A DNA stretch of 64,000 nt from NCBI GenBank assembly GCA_034670405.1, contig JAXDDX010000001.1, positions 10,621,001 to 10,685,000 of the forward strand. The letters run 5' to 3'. A program made the position numbers and the translations under genes. Below are positions 25,490-37,200 of this stretch, in pieces. This DNA comes from Hoplostethus atlanticus (Eukaryota; Chordata; Actinopteri; Trachichthyiformes; Trachichthyidae). Below the pieces are notes generated by a model. The model was not told the origin of the DNA. It saw only the letters and a list, made by a program, of their open reading frames with translations, and did not search any database. Each line of letters starts with the position of its first letter. Position 1 is the first letter of the stretch.

Positions 25490-25740
25490 AAGAATCAGTT
25501 TACACCCAGTGAACTGTAAATCAGCCGGGGGCCTGTTTAAGTCCCATTACTACTGTACACAAAGCGGGCTCACGCAAATAAACAGGCCAAACCACCGCTA
25601 ATAAATAACCCCAGCTCTGACAAATGCAACGCTAGGACTGTCACACGTCTCCGAAGCGACCTCAGGATCTCCTTGGTAGCAAATGTGCCATAAAATGCAC
25701 AATCTCTGGCATCTGCTGTTTAAAAGGGCCGCGGGGGGGT
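25490..25740. promoter_or_regulatory. Candidate conserved noncoding block
   Basis: Repeat-free sequence with GTAAATCA, CATTACTACTG, GCTAATAAATAA and CATAAAATGCA cores and moderate CpG content, directly right of the SINE-like motifs. Regulatory role inferred from appearance. Confidence 0.25.
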
Positions 25741-26384
25741 CTCAGCTTTCCCTTGGATACATAAACAATGGAGCTTTAAAGTCTAAATGTCTTTAACAGT
25801 CCAGCTACTGCCTGGCCAGTACCAAGGCTGTTTTCCTCCCTCCCTCTGTCCACAAGCTTATTGTATAGCCCACATGTTGCCTAAGCAAAACTCTCAAAAC
25901 AACCAAAATTTAAAAGAAATTCAATACTGTTGCCCCGCGAGTAAAAACATTTTCACCATGAATTTGGGATTCTGGATGATTTGAGAAATACATACCACTG
26001 CATCAAAGTCTAAACAAGGTTACTGGAGACAGGATATTACAGGGGAGGAAAACAAAAGTTTACACACATGAAATGAATGTTGACAGGAGAAGCTAAATAA
26101 AGGACGAGGAGAGAAAGTGAAATAGCAAAAAAGCAACAGAGAGGGTGAGGAAGGAAGGACAATGACACGCTCCTCTGAAGGTTCCCAGACGGAAAAAAAG
26201 ACAACACCAGCTCTTGTTAAATTTGTTTACATCTTTCAAGTAACTCATTGTTTTTTTACGAGGCCAAGACGTTTCTCAAAAAGAGAAAATTGAGCTTTGT
26301 TTTTATTTGAGCGTTAAAGGGAGAGTGAGCATTTCCCTCGATGTGAGCCAGCAACAGTGCAAGAGCTTTTTATTAAAAGTGATA

Positions 26385-26453
26385 GTGTGTGTGTCGGTAT
26401 GTGTGTGTGTGTGTGTGTGTTTGTGCGTACATGCGTGTGTGTGTGTGTGTGTT
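26385..26453. repeat. Interrupted (TG)n microsatellite
   Basis: Three TG blocks separated by TCGGTA and CGTACATGC. Confidence 0.95.
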
Positions 26454-27319
26454 TACACAGCTGGAAGTATAGAGCAGAATCTCTTCACCTGGCACCGGTT
26501 CATGGGGTGTCTGCTGTGATCCCACTAAAAGGCGGACAGGCTCTGGCTCCCTCTCCAGAAAACAAGAGGACTTCACTTACCAAACTATCCCTGCATTAGA
26601 GCTCAAAAAGCAGGCCAAATCCCTACAAACCCCTGCTGAATTTACTTAGGGGGCAAATGGTTCCCTCTCTAAACTCCTGATAGCTGATTGCTCTGGCAGG
26701 GTTCAGGTGGATCTGCTGAGTGGCCTGCAGCCCAGTTTCCACTCCATTCAAGTTTCCACTCAGACCCAGACTTGCCTCCACATCTCCCTCTCTCTCTTTG
26801 CTCTCGCTCCTGCAGCCAAGCCTCTTCACATCCTCCTCCTCGGGGCCATGTGAAAAAGCCAAAACCCGGAGCTGCCTCAGATTTAGTTTAAACTCCATAT
26901 CGCTAGGTGTTTGAAGCGCCTATCTATCTGTCTGACTGTCTGCCTGTGACTCTCTCTCTCCCTGTTTCCCCTGTTCCTCCCTCCCTCCCTCCCATGAACG
27001 TGTAGCTGCCCCTGGAGCTTCCTGTTGGACCCGATGCTCTGATGAAGTGATATCACGCTGAGCGCAGTTGTGGTGCAGATCTAACCAAACAGCCCCCGCT
27101 CCTTGATCCATCCGTCTCACTAATAGCGGTTTTCGGGTCACGGGATAAAGGACGGCCCAGCCCGGTCCAACATTACACCATCAATCCCCAATCCTCTTCG
27201 GCAGCACCGCAGTCAGCCTGCACGGACGCCTTGTTTCCAGAAAAACAGAGTACGCCCCACAGTAACAGCCCCACCGTGACACCGTGAGCGCTGGGGATTG
27301 ACAAGCCTCCGGGGCTCGC
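26454..27319. other. Noncoding DNA, pyrimidine-rich in part
   Basis: A CT-rich stretch at about 26735-27000 opens frames on both strands. No domain or splice context was recognised. Confidence 0.45.
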
Positions 27320-27560
27320 TCACTTCTATAAACAAGGCCTTTTTACTTTACACCTAACAGCCTGTAATCTGGATCAAAGCAGAAGAAAATGGAGTACATT
27401 TCTGTTTCATTAGCCTGCTGTCCCAGCCCCTCTATATACCCCCTCCTTGGTTTGCAGGCCTAATTGAGCGGCTCTGAGAGTAGATGACTGGCTGCTCACT
27501 TATCGCTTGTATGCCGTCCAGACCAATAAAACTCATATTCGTAAAAAAACAAGCTGCCAG
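27320..27560. promoter_or_regulatory. Candidate conserved noncoding block
   Basis: Repeat-free sequence with CTTTTTACTTTACACC, GCCTGTAATCTGG, CATTAGCC and GGCCTAATTGAGCGG motifs. GTAATCTGG and CTAATTGAG resemble homeodomain sites. The call is based on appearance only. Confidence 0.2.
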
Positions 27561-27733
27561 TGCCCGCGGGGGGAAACCAGTGGTATGGAGCGCTCGAGTA
27601 TGTAATTATAGCAAAGACCCCCCAATTAAAATCACTAAATCAGATTCACACTTCTAGCATGCACCATGGGAGGTGGGGAGAAGGGGAATTTTGGATGAAC
27701 AGAAAATCCACACTTTTAACTATAACCAGAGAG

Positions 27734-27735
<2 letters not shown>

Positions 27736-27784
<49 letters not shown>
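27736..27784. repeat. (TG)24 microsatellite
   Basis: An uninterrupted TG run of 49 bases, less than 100 bases left of the AGGTCA direct repeat. Confidence 0.98.
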
Positions 27785-27786
<2 letters not shown>

Positions 27787-27870
27787 ATCTGATAGTAAGA
27801 CATTTGCCAATCTTTAGAGAGGGAGGTTCAGTTCATACCTGTGTGACCTTCTGGTTGTTGACAAGTCTGC

Positions 27871-27904
27871 AGGTCAGAAGGTCAGAAGGTCAGAAGGTCA
27901 GAAG
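27871..27904 (+). promoter_or_regulatory. Four AGGTCA half-sites spaced by GA (DR2 array)
   Basis: The 8-base unit AGGTCAGA is repeated four times without a mismatch. AGGTCA is the consensus half-site of many nuclear receptors, and a two-base spacing (DR2) is one configuration bound by RAR/RXR dimers. An opposite-strand half-site (TGACCT, 27843-27848) lies just upstream. It may simply be a short tandem repeat that happens to have this sequence. Function is inferred. Confidence 0.35.
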
Positions 27905-28019
27905 TGGGTCTGGAGGAGACAAAAACAAAACATGTTAGTAGAGTTTTTTAGTGCAGCTAGAGCCAGACACTACCAATAACCCGGGTCATTCTCAGGCCAT
28001 CTGCAGTGATCTACGGTAC

Positions 28020-28220
28020 TGATTTGAGGAGACATAAAATAAGATTAACCTCAGCCATTAAAAAAAGCAGAATGAGCGTAGATCAAAGCCTAATGCTAAC
28101 ATCATCCCATTAAACCCCCAACAGATTCTGTAAATTGTGCTTTATAAGAGACTGTAATTCCTTCGATACGCCCATTGAGATAAAATTTTCAATTACAGCG
28201 ATGAACTGATAGCGTCCTCC
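28020..28220. promoter_or_regulatory. Candidate conserved noncoding block
   Basis: Repeat-free, AT-leaning sequence with GATTAACC, CCTAATGC, CCATTAAACC, TGTAATTCC and CAATTACAG cores, a density of homeodomain-like sites typical of developmental enhancers. No alignment is available. Confidence 0.28.
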
Positions 28221-29089
28221 CTCCTCTAGTGGATCCCCTGGACTGATTTTTCTGCTCTTCAACTCTACAGACAGCAACTCTAAAATGATGGCCTACTGAT
28301 GGGTGTGGAAACGGTGGTTGTTTATAACAAGACTGAGCGAGGACGGTCATCATTTCCCCTATTGTCAAATAAACGGTGTGTGTGTGCTCACATTGATGGC
28401 TCAAAGCCCATTCAGGCTGCATCTCCTAGCTTGGCCCTGCAGAGGCATCCGTCCTGCACTCAGAGGCTCTGCGCTGATCTAATATCCCACTGCCTAACAG
28501 ACAAAGTCACACACACACCTCACTCAACAGTGCATGTACACACAGCACCCATCATCAGCTGCATCAAAATGACAGGACCATAGATTATTATACATAGATC
28601 CAGTGTGTTCTAACACAACTGCACAATTGCACAATGCACAATTACAGTATCCCAAGTTATTTAGCAATAAATTGTTTCGTATAAGGCAATAATCCCAACA
28701 GCCATGTTTACATTTGACCCCTTAAATTAAAAAAAATCGGGCATCAAAATGGTCTGAACTGCAGTTTGAGAAAAGCTATCCTCTTCTTTTGTATTCTCTC
28801 ATTGTGTTCTTGTAGCACCCTTCACAACAAAACACTTCAAATGAAAAGTGTCTGGCTCTGGGTTCCCCACACCACTGCAACACAATGTGACTCACAGCTA
28901 CACTTCTGATTGTATCGAAAGCCTTTGATGGTTGAAACACATATCCACAAAACACCTGTACGCCACATACCACTTCAACATGATCTATGGTAAGTGCCTA
29001 CAGCGCTGCACTGAACCCTATAAAGAGGGTCAAGCAGTATGGCACGTGTTTGAAGTCATACTCTGGGAAATATCCCTCAACGACGCTGC
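28221..29089. other. Noncoding DNA, nothing recognised
   Basis: A CACACAC run near 28510 is short. GCACAATTGCACAATGCACAATTAC at 28620-28645 is a small tandem repeat. No gene is supported. Confidence 0.5.
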
Positions 29090-29143
29090 ACGCGCGCACC
29101 CACGCCCACAAACACTGACACAAACACAGACACACACACACAA
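29090..29143. repeat. Degenerate CA/CG-rich array
   Basis: CGCGCG passes into irregular CACA and ACAAACAC units, a decayed CA microsatellite. Confidence 0.75.
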
Positions 29144-29569
29144 AAATACACGCAGACAAGCGCCAGGCATACCCTGTGCAGCCCTGTTTTGAGAGGCAAT
29201 GAGTTGAGTGTCGGGGATGAGGATGTGTGTGAAAGATCGGGCCTTGGAACGCACACATGGAACATGTAATTGAATGAGAAACGGTCTCTTGCTGGATCAA
29301 GACACTTTTCTGGCACCGTAATAAAAGCATGAGGTCGGTGCGGGCTTTAGCGTTTTGCTGCCTTCATTCTGTTTGCCGCACTTTTATTTGGTTAGCCCCT
29401 CTGTGTGCTCTACATCCTCCCCGTGCCAAGGCATGCGTAATGTCATGAACTTGTGTTGTTCAATACTTTAAAAAAAGAACATATCAGATCTAATAAAGAA
29501 TGGAAAAGATTGCTGTTTCCAGGAGGGTTTTGGGAGGGGGAGGTTGGGAAGGGGAGCAGAGAGACAAGG

Positions 29570-29616
29570 AGCGAGAGAGAGACAGGGAGCGAGAGAGAGA
29601 GAGAGAGAGAGAGAGA
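29570..29616. repeat. (GA)n microsatellite
   Basis: GA units interrupted by GACAGGGAGC, the purer core lying at 29590-29616. Confidence 0.95.
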
Positions 29617-29929
29617 TTGGCAGGCTGGTTGGCTGTGCTGCCGCTGCTACTCTCCCTCTCCAGCATGCCGGGTCTCCTGCCAAGATGGACGAGTACTGGG
29701 CTCCTGGTCTCACTATTTTATCACAACCACACATCCACACACAGCCTGACTCCTCTCTGCTTGGCTTCTCACACCCTGACACTATCACTGCCATTTACAT
29801 TTACATAAAATAAAAGGCGGCCGCGGGGAATGAGTCCGTGGCGTGCGGTTCGGTATCGGAACAAGAGGTGTAGCAGTTTAATACGCACAAACAAACAGAA
29901 ACGGTAATGCGTGCGCCAGGCAAGGGCTG

Positions 29930-30120
29930 ACACCAGTCTAAGTGATTTACAATCCATGGCCACAGAGAAATAAAAAAAGAAATAAACCATATGTGTCAAC
30001 AAGCTCTTAGTTTTAATTGCATTTTAGCAAGCTGCCTGCCATAATCAACAGAACATATCTCATTCTGCTGACTCCCTGGGAAAGATTTAATTATCTCTGA
30101 GAACCATAACAGCAGCCCAT
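29930..30120. promoter_or_regulatory. Candidate conserved noncoding block
   Basis: Repeat-free sequence with GTTTTAATTGCATTTTAGC, CCATAATCAAC and GATTTAATTATC motifs. These TAAT cores in unique-looking DNA resemble vertebrate conserved noncoding elements. Confidence 0.25.
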
Positions 30121-30329
30121 TCCCCTATTTGTATGGGGCTAGTATAACATGGGGGCCTCACGGAAGTGAGAAATACCCTCCATCCCCTGTATGCATTTAT
30201 TCACATGTGATAAGTTTTACTGAGGGGCCCTCGACTTGAACTTGAAATACTCTTGGTTATGTTAGGATCTTGACATGGGAAGTTCCAAATTTAACATCTT
30301 CTAGTGATTGATTTCTTTGAGGATGGGTT

Positions 30330-30830
30330 CAGAGCAATTAGGAATGGAATGGCAGAACCAAAACGTCATAAAGCTTTCATGAAACAATACATGTGGTTAA
30401 AAGCATATTTTTTTCAGTTACAAATCGAAATGCTGTTACAATCCACCCTAACCTCCCTAACAGTAGTTGTAAACCAGATGCGATTTTACGAGGCGAACAG
30501 TTCACCTCCATTCATTGTCTATGAGAAGCGAAAAACCGCACAGCATGACAGGCTAGGTGGCGACGCAAACCAGGCCAGTGACGCAATGGGAACAGTTGAA
30601 AAAGTACAATTATACACATGAGCAACACTGCCACGGCGCTAGGACTTTCGGGAAAAAGCTGGAGATTGTTGTCTTCCTGGTGTGTAACATTACCAGACGT
30701 AGTAGCTGCTAACTGTAGCTCTGGTAGGCTAAACAGGTCATGTTAGCTTGCTAGCCTAACTATGCCATCACATCCAAATATCTGGAGGCATTTAGCTCGC
30801 TAGCTCGCTAGAGTAAAGCACAATGTAAAG
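30330..30830. repeat. Possible old interspersed repeat
   Basis: The stretch around CACCTCCATTCATTGTCTATG (30508-30528) and the GCTAGC-rich run (30745-30812, including a tandem TAGCTCGC) resemble pieces common in fish interspersed repeats. I cannot name a family or find ends. A 105-codon open frame (30304-30621) across it has no known domain. Confidence 0.25.
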
Positions 30831-31071
30831 AGTACATTTTCATGGGTTATATTTTGGTAATATATAACGAAGAAAATGATAAAATAGGGCTCTAGATGCT
30901 TGTCCCCAGAGCACACCAAGTGAAACACTCACAAACAACGACTTTTGATTGAGCGAAGCAACACAATGAGAAGTGGCTGTGCTTCTGCATGTACAGAAAT
31001 AGGTTGATAAATAATGGACTAGGTATGAATCAATGACCAGCAAACAACAGTCAGACAGTAGCAGTTCTATT

Positions 31072-31072
<1 letters not shown>

Positions 31073-31128
<56 letters not shown>
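31073..31128. repeat. (CTAT)14 microsatellite
   Basis: 56 bases of uninterrupted CTAT, the only long pure tetranucleotide array in the window. Confidence 0.98.
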
Positions 31129-31913
31129 TTAAAGGATGTGTAAAGCTGGCGGTACCCTGAAATAACTGTGATGGAGATACACAGAACCTGTCATCAGAGG
31201 ATCTTTTTAAAGAAAGACTGATGACCTGATAATTGTAAATTACTAGACAGGTAGGTAATAGTTCACCCATGTACTGTTACTTGGCTTCTATTACTTTATA
31301 GAAACACATCCAGTAAAACACTTTTTCACTGTCTTCCTTCTTTGATAAAACATTTTTATAATTTTATGGATGTCATCCCAATTTTCATGGAAGGTCCTCT
31401 CAAATGTAAAACAATGGCCGGCATCCATATGCCTAAAAAAAAGCGTGCCCTGTCTTAAAAAAATATTTAGGGTTGATTTAAAAGACTTTTCCCCTTTTTT
31501 TATAGTCTAATTCCTGACACATAGCCACAAACATGCAACATCATCGATGTGTGTTTCACAACTTCGGACCACACTTGAGTAAAATGAAGACTTAATGAAG
31601 AATGAAGAGTCGTTGGCGTTGGACGGGATTGTGGGAAAAGAGCGGATGGGTTTGGCTTGGTGTCTTGGGCCTGTCGTAAGTGTTGTATAACTGTCAGACA
31701 CTCTTGGGATCATTGGTTTTAGTCACAGGTTTATATACAGACAGAAAGGTGATTAGTGCAAGAAGATTCAGAGGGGCAATGAAAAGCAGCTCGGTGCTCA
31801 CTGAGCAACGTCCTTTGATTAATTCCACATTTTTTTCTGGCACACAGATATTCTCTTTCCTTCTGTCTGCCTCTATCTATGTCTCTCTCTCATGTGCATG
31901 CATATGCATGAGA
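31129..31913. other. Noncoding DNA, nothing recognised
   Basis: AT-rich sequence with several A and T runs. No gene is supported. Confidence 0.5.
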
Positions 31914-31970
31914 ATGCACGTGCGCGCGCACACACACACATACACACACACATGTGCGCGCACAAACACA
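31914..31970. repeat. Alternating CG/CA array
   Basis: GTGCGCGCGCACAC is followed by a CA run and then ATGTGCGCGCACA. The two TGCGCGC blocks flank the CA core, giving a strongly alternating purine-pyrimidine stretch. Confidence 0.85.
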
Positions 31971-33644
31971 ATTCCAGTCTTTCAACTCACTTTAAAGCCC
32001 AGAGAAAACAGTGCTGCCACGGCAACAGGCTTGAGAAGTGACTGTTACAACAGTAACGAAAAGCACTGGTCCTGTCAGGTGGCTACATCTCAACTATCAG
32101 CCCAGCTTTTTATATAAGGGATTAATGTGTGTACACAACCTCAAACACTCTCCTCTCTACATTCTCTAGCAACGCAGAGGGTTGGGTTTCAGTTGTGTCA
32201 CTCATAAATCACTGTCACATGTACAAACGATGAGTATCGACCTGAACAGGAGCCACGATAAAAATCAAATCCCTCTTCAACTGGTCCCACGGATTTGGCC
32301 TAGACTGGACTCAGATGTAATTGGATGATCCCAGTCCTATAACTTGCTGAAACCATGACTAAACCAGCATGACATGCTGTTATTCCTGTTCCTAATCAGC
32401 TCTGAATCCAGCCTCTTTCTGACTTTATTATCTAGCTGAGTATCAGGCCCCTGGTGTACTGCTGTATACTGCGGCCCCACCTGCCTCCAGAACAGCCGTT
32501 CCAAGACCTAGTAGTGACCCACAAGTCTTTAACACTGCCTCATTACACCACAAACATGCAACCATTTCTTTAAAATTTAAACTTAATTATAAACACATTG
32601 AGACTGTAGCTGTAGAATAGTCAGGCTTGTGGTTGCCGATCGATAAGAAGGAAACAAACCTATTATAAGTGCAGAATAACAACTTAAGGCTATTGTTATG
32701 GCAGGGAGCCACTGTTTAAAGATTTGGGCCAAATAACCCATAAGACCCACATCATTCACCCTGAGGTAAAAGAAGTCTTCACAAAGGTAACATATGCTTT
32801 AGTGCAGGGTTATCAGAGCACGCAGGTTTACCCCACAGGGTAGATGATGTTGGATGTGTCATTATTAAAGGCTGTCCCTGAAGACACCATTTAATCCATT
32901 AAATATCTTCCTCACTAAGGGTTTATATAATACTGTATATCCATAAACACCACTATCAAGCCACGTATGTGCAAAGCTAGTTCTGCTGAGCACACAGATA
33001 ATACAAGAGTTCATCATATTTCCACAGAGTGCCAATATGCTTATTTGTTCTAGCTTCGCTCATCAATTTGAAAGCCGGCCAATAAAGTGAAGATACAGCA
33101 TATCCTCCAGCGACATGGTTACCGTGTTTGATCAGATCACAAACTGGCACGGTGACCCTTGTCAAAACAAATATGTAAGTAATCCCCTGTTGATATATAG
33201 CAGATTCACTCAAAGAGCACAAAGAAGGTCCTTCAACCGGGGGATATGATGAACTGTTCTGTTGTTTATGTGTACAGTGCATGTGCAGGAAGCTTCTTTA
33301 CGAGATCTTAAATCAAGATCATGGTCTAATCCAAACCAACGTCCCGCCTTAAACCAGGAGCCATGGCAGCCTGGGGCCAAATCACACTTATACAGAAAGA
33401 AGAAACACAGTAGAGGTCAGCGCAGAAACACAAACACCAACAACAGCCACACCACAACCTAGCCTATCATATATCCCTCCGCCAGCAGAACTAAAGAGGC
33501 CAGGAAGTGAGGTAGCTTTACGCTAAACCCAAACCACAGCTCCCTTAGGATCTGGGGGCAGAATGAATGAAAATCCAGATGCATATGACCCCACTCTTTC
33601 CCTACCTGAGATACGAGGTTAAACACATGTGGAATGAATCACAA
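31971..33644. other. Noncoding DNA, nothing recognised
   Basis: No exon, RNA gene or known repeat that I can support. Confidence 0.5.
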
Positions 33645-33660
33645 ATAATAATAATAATAA
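33645..33660. repeat. Short (ATA)n microsatellite
   Basis: Five ATA units. Confidence 0.85.
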
Positions 33661-34954
33661 CTGTGTTGTGGCCATAAAACCTAGTGTTACTTTAAAAACC
33701 ATTGTAAAAGAGAAAGATGCAGCCTTAAGTACCTTAATACAAGCTAAATACACAGGCTGTGTATTATGTTCTTGCTGGACCATGGCTCTGCTGCGAGTGA
33801 GACCGCTATTCCACCCCCACCCTCCAAACACCCACTCACTCTAGTCCCCCTCCATCCCCTTCTGGCCGCCTCCTGGCTACCGGACACGCCGATTTACCCC
33901 TGCCAAGCCAGTACTGCTTGTCATGTACTGAAAAATGTTTTAAAGAGGAGTTCCTTTTTTTTTTTGTTACTACTCAATCTGCCATAAAAGTTAAATTTAT
34001 GGTTTACTTATGGTTGACTACAATAACACATAAAAGCCCCCGTGAGGCAGGAATGCCTGATGTTATTCTGCCTCCAGGAGGGGTATTCTATGGAAAGTGG
34101 AGGAGAGTAGGGAGTGTTTCTGGTCCTCGGCAAACGGGGTCACGCGGCGATCCGCTGTGGGAACACCGCGCTGGGATTGGGACAGGGAAGCATGTATGTC
34201 TAGAGGGAACTGAAGGCCTTTGGTTTGGTGGTGAAGCTGGATCCAGGGCCAGCTTTAAGAGTGTGCCTTCTGTCTCAAACAATGCTCTTGACTTGCAGTG
34301 TATTGTTTGAGGTTAGGGCGTGCGGTTGACTAGAGGTCTGCTGCACATTGTGAACTCCACTGATGAAGAGCTGTCTCTCTGTTCACCAATACAAACATGT
34401 GGCAGACGGTTAAATGGCGGCGATGCTGTCCACATCTTCGTATGGCTTTCTGGCATAAGCAATGATGTTTTTTTTACTTTGTACGTATGTGCGATCGCTT
34501 ACTGATGTAGTGGCAAATTCTTCAATGAACACCACAAGTAAAACTATACAGAGCAAAGCAGGACCTTGCTGTGTGCATCTCAGAATCCTCCCATCCTGAA
34601 TTTTCATCATCAACCCTGCGAACCACTCACTAACAAATAATAATTCACATGAACGTCTCCTAATTTCAGCAAGGTGTCTGACCTGCACCGTCTAGAACGT
34701 TCTGAAAGGACTCCCTCTTTGTCTCTTCTACCTAGCTTTTCCCAGAGGAGAGAGGAGGAGAAATATACAAACAGACATCATAGTTCATGTTTACTCTGTA
34801 GTGCAAACACCCAATAAACCTGTCTGGAAGGTACGGCTGAGCACTGGTGTACATGCAAAGTGAATACACACTGTAGGAGTATAGCCAACCTGCTTAGCCT
34901 CAGAATGGAGTCTGTTCAGCATGGCTAGACAGATCCATTACCTAGGAAAGCATA

Positions 34955-35220
34955 TCACCAGTCAACTGACATCATTGTGATTGCATCGCGAGCACCAAGA
35001 CAACAGAGCCAAGGGACTCTGGGAAAAGCTACAGGAAAAGACTGGAACTGAAACTTTAATTTCGCCCTGTCACATTTGACACTGACAAGACTGGTTACAT
35101 GCCACTTACGGCGCAATTTAGACTTGTTCCATATTGTGTAATAAATTCGGGGACAGTTGAAACAGCCATTATCCATTTCCAGCATCGACGGCAATTCCAA
35201 TGGCAAGAGGCCTGCTGTAC
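34955..35220. promoter_or_regulatory. Candidate conserved noncoding block
   Basis: Repeat-free sequence with ATTGTGATTGCATCG, CTTTAATTTCG, GCGCAATTTAG, GTAATAAATTCG and CATTATCCATT motifs and more CpG than the neighbouring DNA. It ends at a G-rich tract. Appearance only. Confidence 0.25.
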
Positions 35221-35240
35221 GGGCCCTGGCTGCCACTGAG

Positions 35241-35270
35241 GAGGAGGGGGTGTGGGGGGGAGTTGGGGGG
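35241..35270 (+). other. G-rich tract able to form a quadruplex
   Basis: Runs of 5, 7 and 6 G are separated by TGT and AGTT. The run of seven can supply two G-triplets, so the minimum of four runs is met with short loops. The surrounding 35220-35930 is also G-rich on this strand. Confidence 0.6.
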
Positions 35271-36443
35271 CTCTGTAGTGAAAGAGGCTAGCAAAACAAC
35301 ATTCTCAACCTATGCTAATTATCATACTTTCACATAGGCTGGAATGCTATGATAACATCCACCCCTGTCCCCTGGGGAGGCCTTGATCCTGCAGGCATTC
35401 ACTGGGGCAGGGGACCTTGATGTGGATGAAAGCAAGGTAGAGGGCCTCCAGTAAGGATACAGGGCGGGGGATGGTCCCTCTCTTGGACAGAGCCTTGGTA
35501 TTTGGATACAGTGGGGGATGTTGGTGTTTTCCCCATGGCTAGGGGGGCATTGGTATTTTGATGCAGCATGGGATAGAGGCAGGCTCTGGCTAAACTTTCT
35601 GTCATTTAGGGGCCTCTGCTGTCAGATAGTTGTCACTCCCCGTGCATGCTGGGGGGTCACGAGGCAGCGGGGTAGCGCGTGGGACAAAGTGGAGCCCTGT
35701 CTCTGCAGGGATGGTCACCGCGGCGTGGGATTGATGGGGTGGTGATGACAGACGGAGATGTCAGGGAACAGACACCCATTCAGAGTGGAACCAGTAAGAG
35801 AGGCCTACTGGGGAACTCTGGGGCCCATCATCACCTCCTCTCTCGGGCCCTGGGCTGGGGGAGAGGAACTGGCGGGAGGGAGGACTAGAGAAGAAGGGGG
35901 GACTGTCCAGTGGGGCTCCCACACATCACCCCACTGTGGGTTTATTATTCTGGAGTGTGACCTGATCCAGCTGCGATGGCCTCTATAGAACCTGTGTGTC
36001 CACGCAAGATGCCATGAGTCAATTACTTCTCTATGCTACATAAGTTAAAAAAAAAATAAAAAAACGTCACGGTGTACGTGTGTGTGTCATGCTAGTAGGC
36101 TACGGAGTAAAAATAACAAACCTAGTTGGTTTCCTAGTTTGAAGGGCATGGGATTGTGGGGCATGGCTCCGTTGCAGGGCCTCCTAGATAATTCTGGGTG
36201 CCGGGAAGCAGAAATATGAGCCTGATAAGAATCGGTCAGCTAAGGTCATTCCAGGTATTCAGACTGTAGGTGAAGATTTATATATGGATGTAATGGCAGC
36301 ATGGTGATAGCATTTTCCCTACAATACAAGATATACTCAATATCGTTTAGAAATAATCTACCATTAGCAATCTTTCTGCATCTGTCAACGCTGATCAGTC
36401 GGTTCATAACTTTTTCAATGGTCATGTGACATCTTTCTGTTTG
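35271..36443. other. G-rich then AT-richer noncoding DNA
   Basis: 35400-35930 is G-rich and opens overlapping frames on both strands without a recognisable domain. 36040-36070 has A runs. No gene is supported. Confidence 0.45.
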
Positions 36444-36555
36444 ACTGTGTATATACTACTCTGTTTATGTACAAGGTATTTACTGTGTATATACTACTCT
36501 GTTTATGTACAAGGTATTTACTGTGTATATACTCCTCTGTTTATGTACAAGGTAT
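36444..36555. repeat. Minisatellite, 38-bp unit, about three copies
   Basis: The unit begins ACTGTGTATATACTACTC and ends TACAAGGTATTT. Copies lie at 36444-36481, 36482-36519 and 36520-36555. The first two are identical, and the third has one visible change (CTCC for CTAC) and is cut short by two bases. The near identity points to recent expansion. Confidence 0.95.
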
Positions 36556-36574
36556 GCACGATCATACAAGTGGC

Positions 36575-36613
36575 TATGTATGTTTGCATGTATGCATGTA
36601 TGTATGTGTGTAT
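36575..36613. repeat. Imperfect (GTAT)n/(GCAT)n array
   Basis: Mixed GTAT, GCAT and GTGT units just after the 38-bp minisatellite. Confidence 0.8.
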
Positions 36614-37029
36614 ATTTCTCTGAAGGTACTCTCTCATTTAGCGGAGGGGTGAGGTGTTTTTTCACTCCTGGCGGTCTCCCCTGGCTGGTGCCGCAGACAG
36701 ACAGAGTGACGGATGAATCGGCTATTGTTTGGGGGGTGCGTGTGGCAAAATAACGTCGAGGGACAGAGTAACCAGAGACAGCCCCTCTCCACATCCCCAC
36801 CAGGGAGCTGAGCCAGAGAAACCCTAGTCACGTTCAAATAAATTCTTTCCTGTCCAAATTGACACCCTTCCGTTGCCATGGTGTGGCTTCGGTTTAGTTT
36901 ACAGTAATTTGGAGTCTGGGTGGCACAGGAATGTGGTGAGGGACAGAGGCTTATGGCACACTTAAGATGACTTATGGGCTCAAATTATGGGGTGGGTTTC
37001 CACCACTTATCACTTTTCACAGATATAGC

Positions 37030-37200
37030 AGAGATTTACCTGCAGCTGGCATGAAGCGAGTAATTATTTCAAATGAGCTGAGCGTAAATTATCAACAGAG
37101 CCGAAGAGCCGAAGACAATTTAGATCTCACCCTGTCATGAAGGCTCGGCTATTCATCACTCTCAAGATAATTATTGATGAGTCTTTATCTTTTTTATAAA
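37030..37200. promoter_or_regulatory. Candidate conserved noncoding enhancer
   Basis: Repeat-free block with GAGTAATTATTTCAAATGAG, CGTAAATTATCAAC, GACAATTTAG, GATAATTATTGATGAG and CTTTATC cores, plus a tandem GCCGAAGA pair (about 37101-37116). TAATTA and ATTATTGAT are homeodomain-like, and the block is among the densest of its kind here. Confidence 0.32.

Noticed and set aside
36444..36555. Regularly repeated 38-bp units as a CRISPR-like array
   Set aside because: The units are directly adjacent without unique spacers, and the context is a vertebrate genome. It is a minisatellite.
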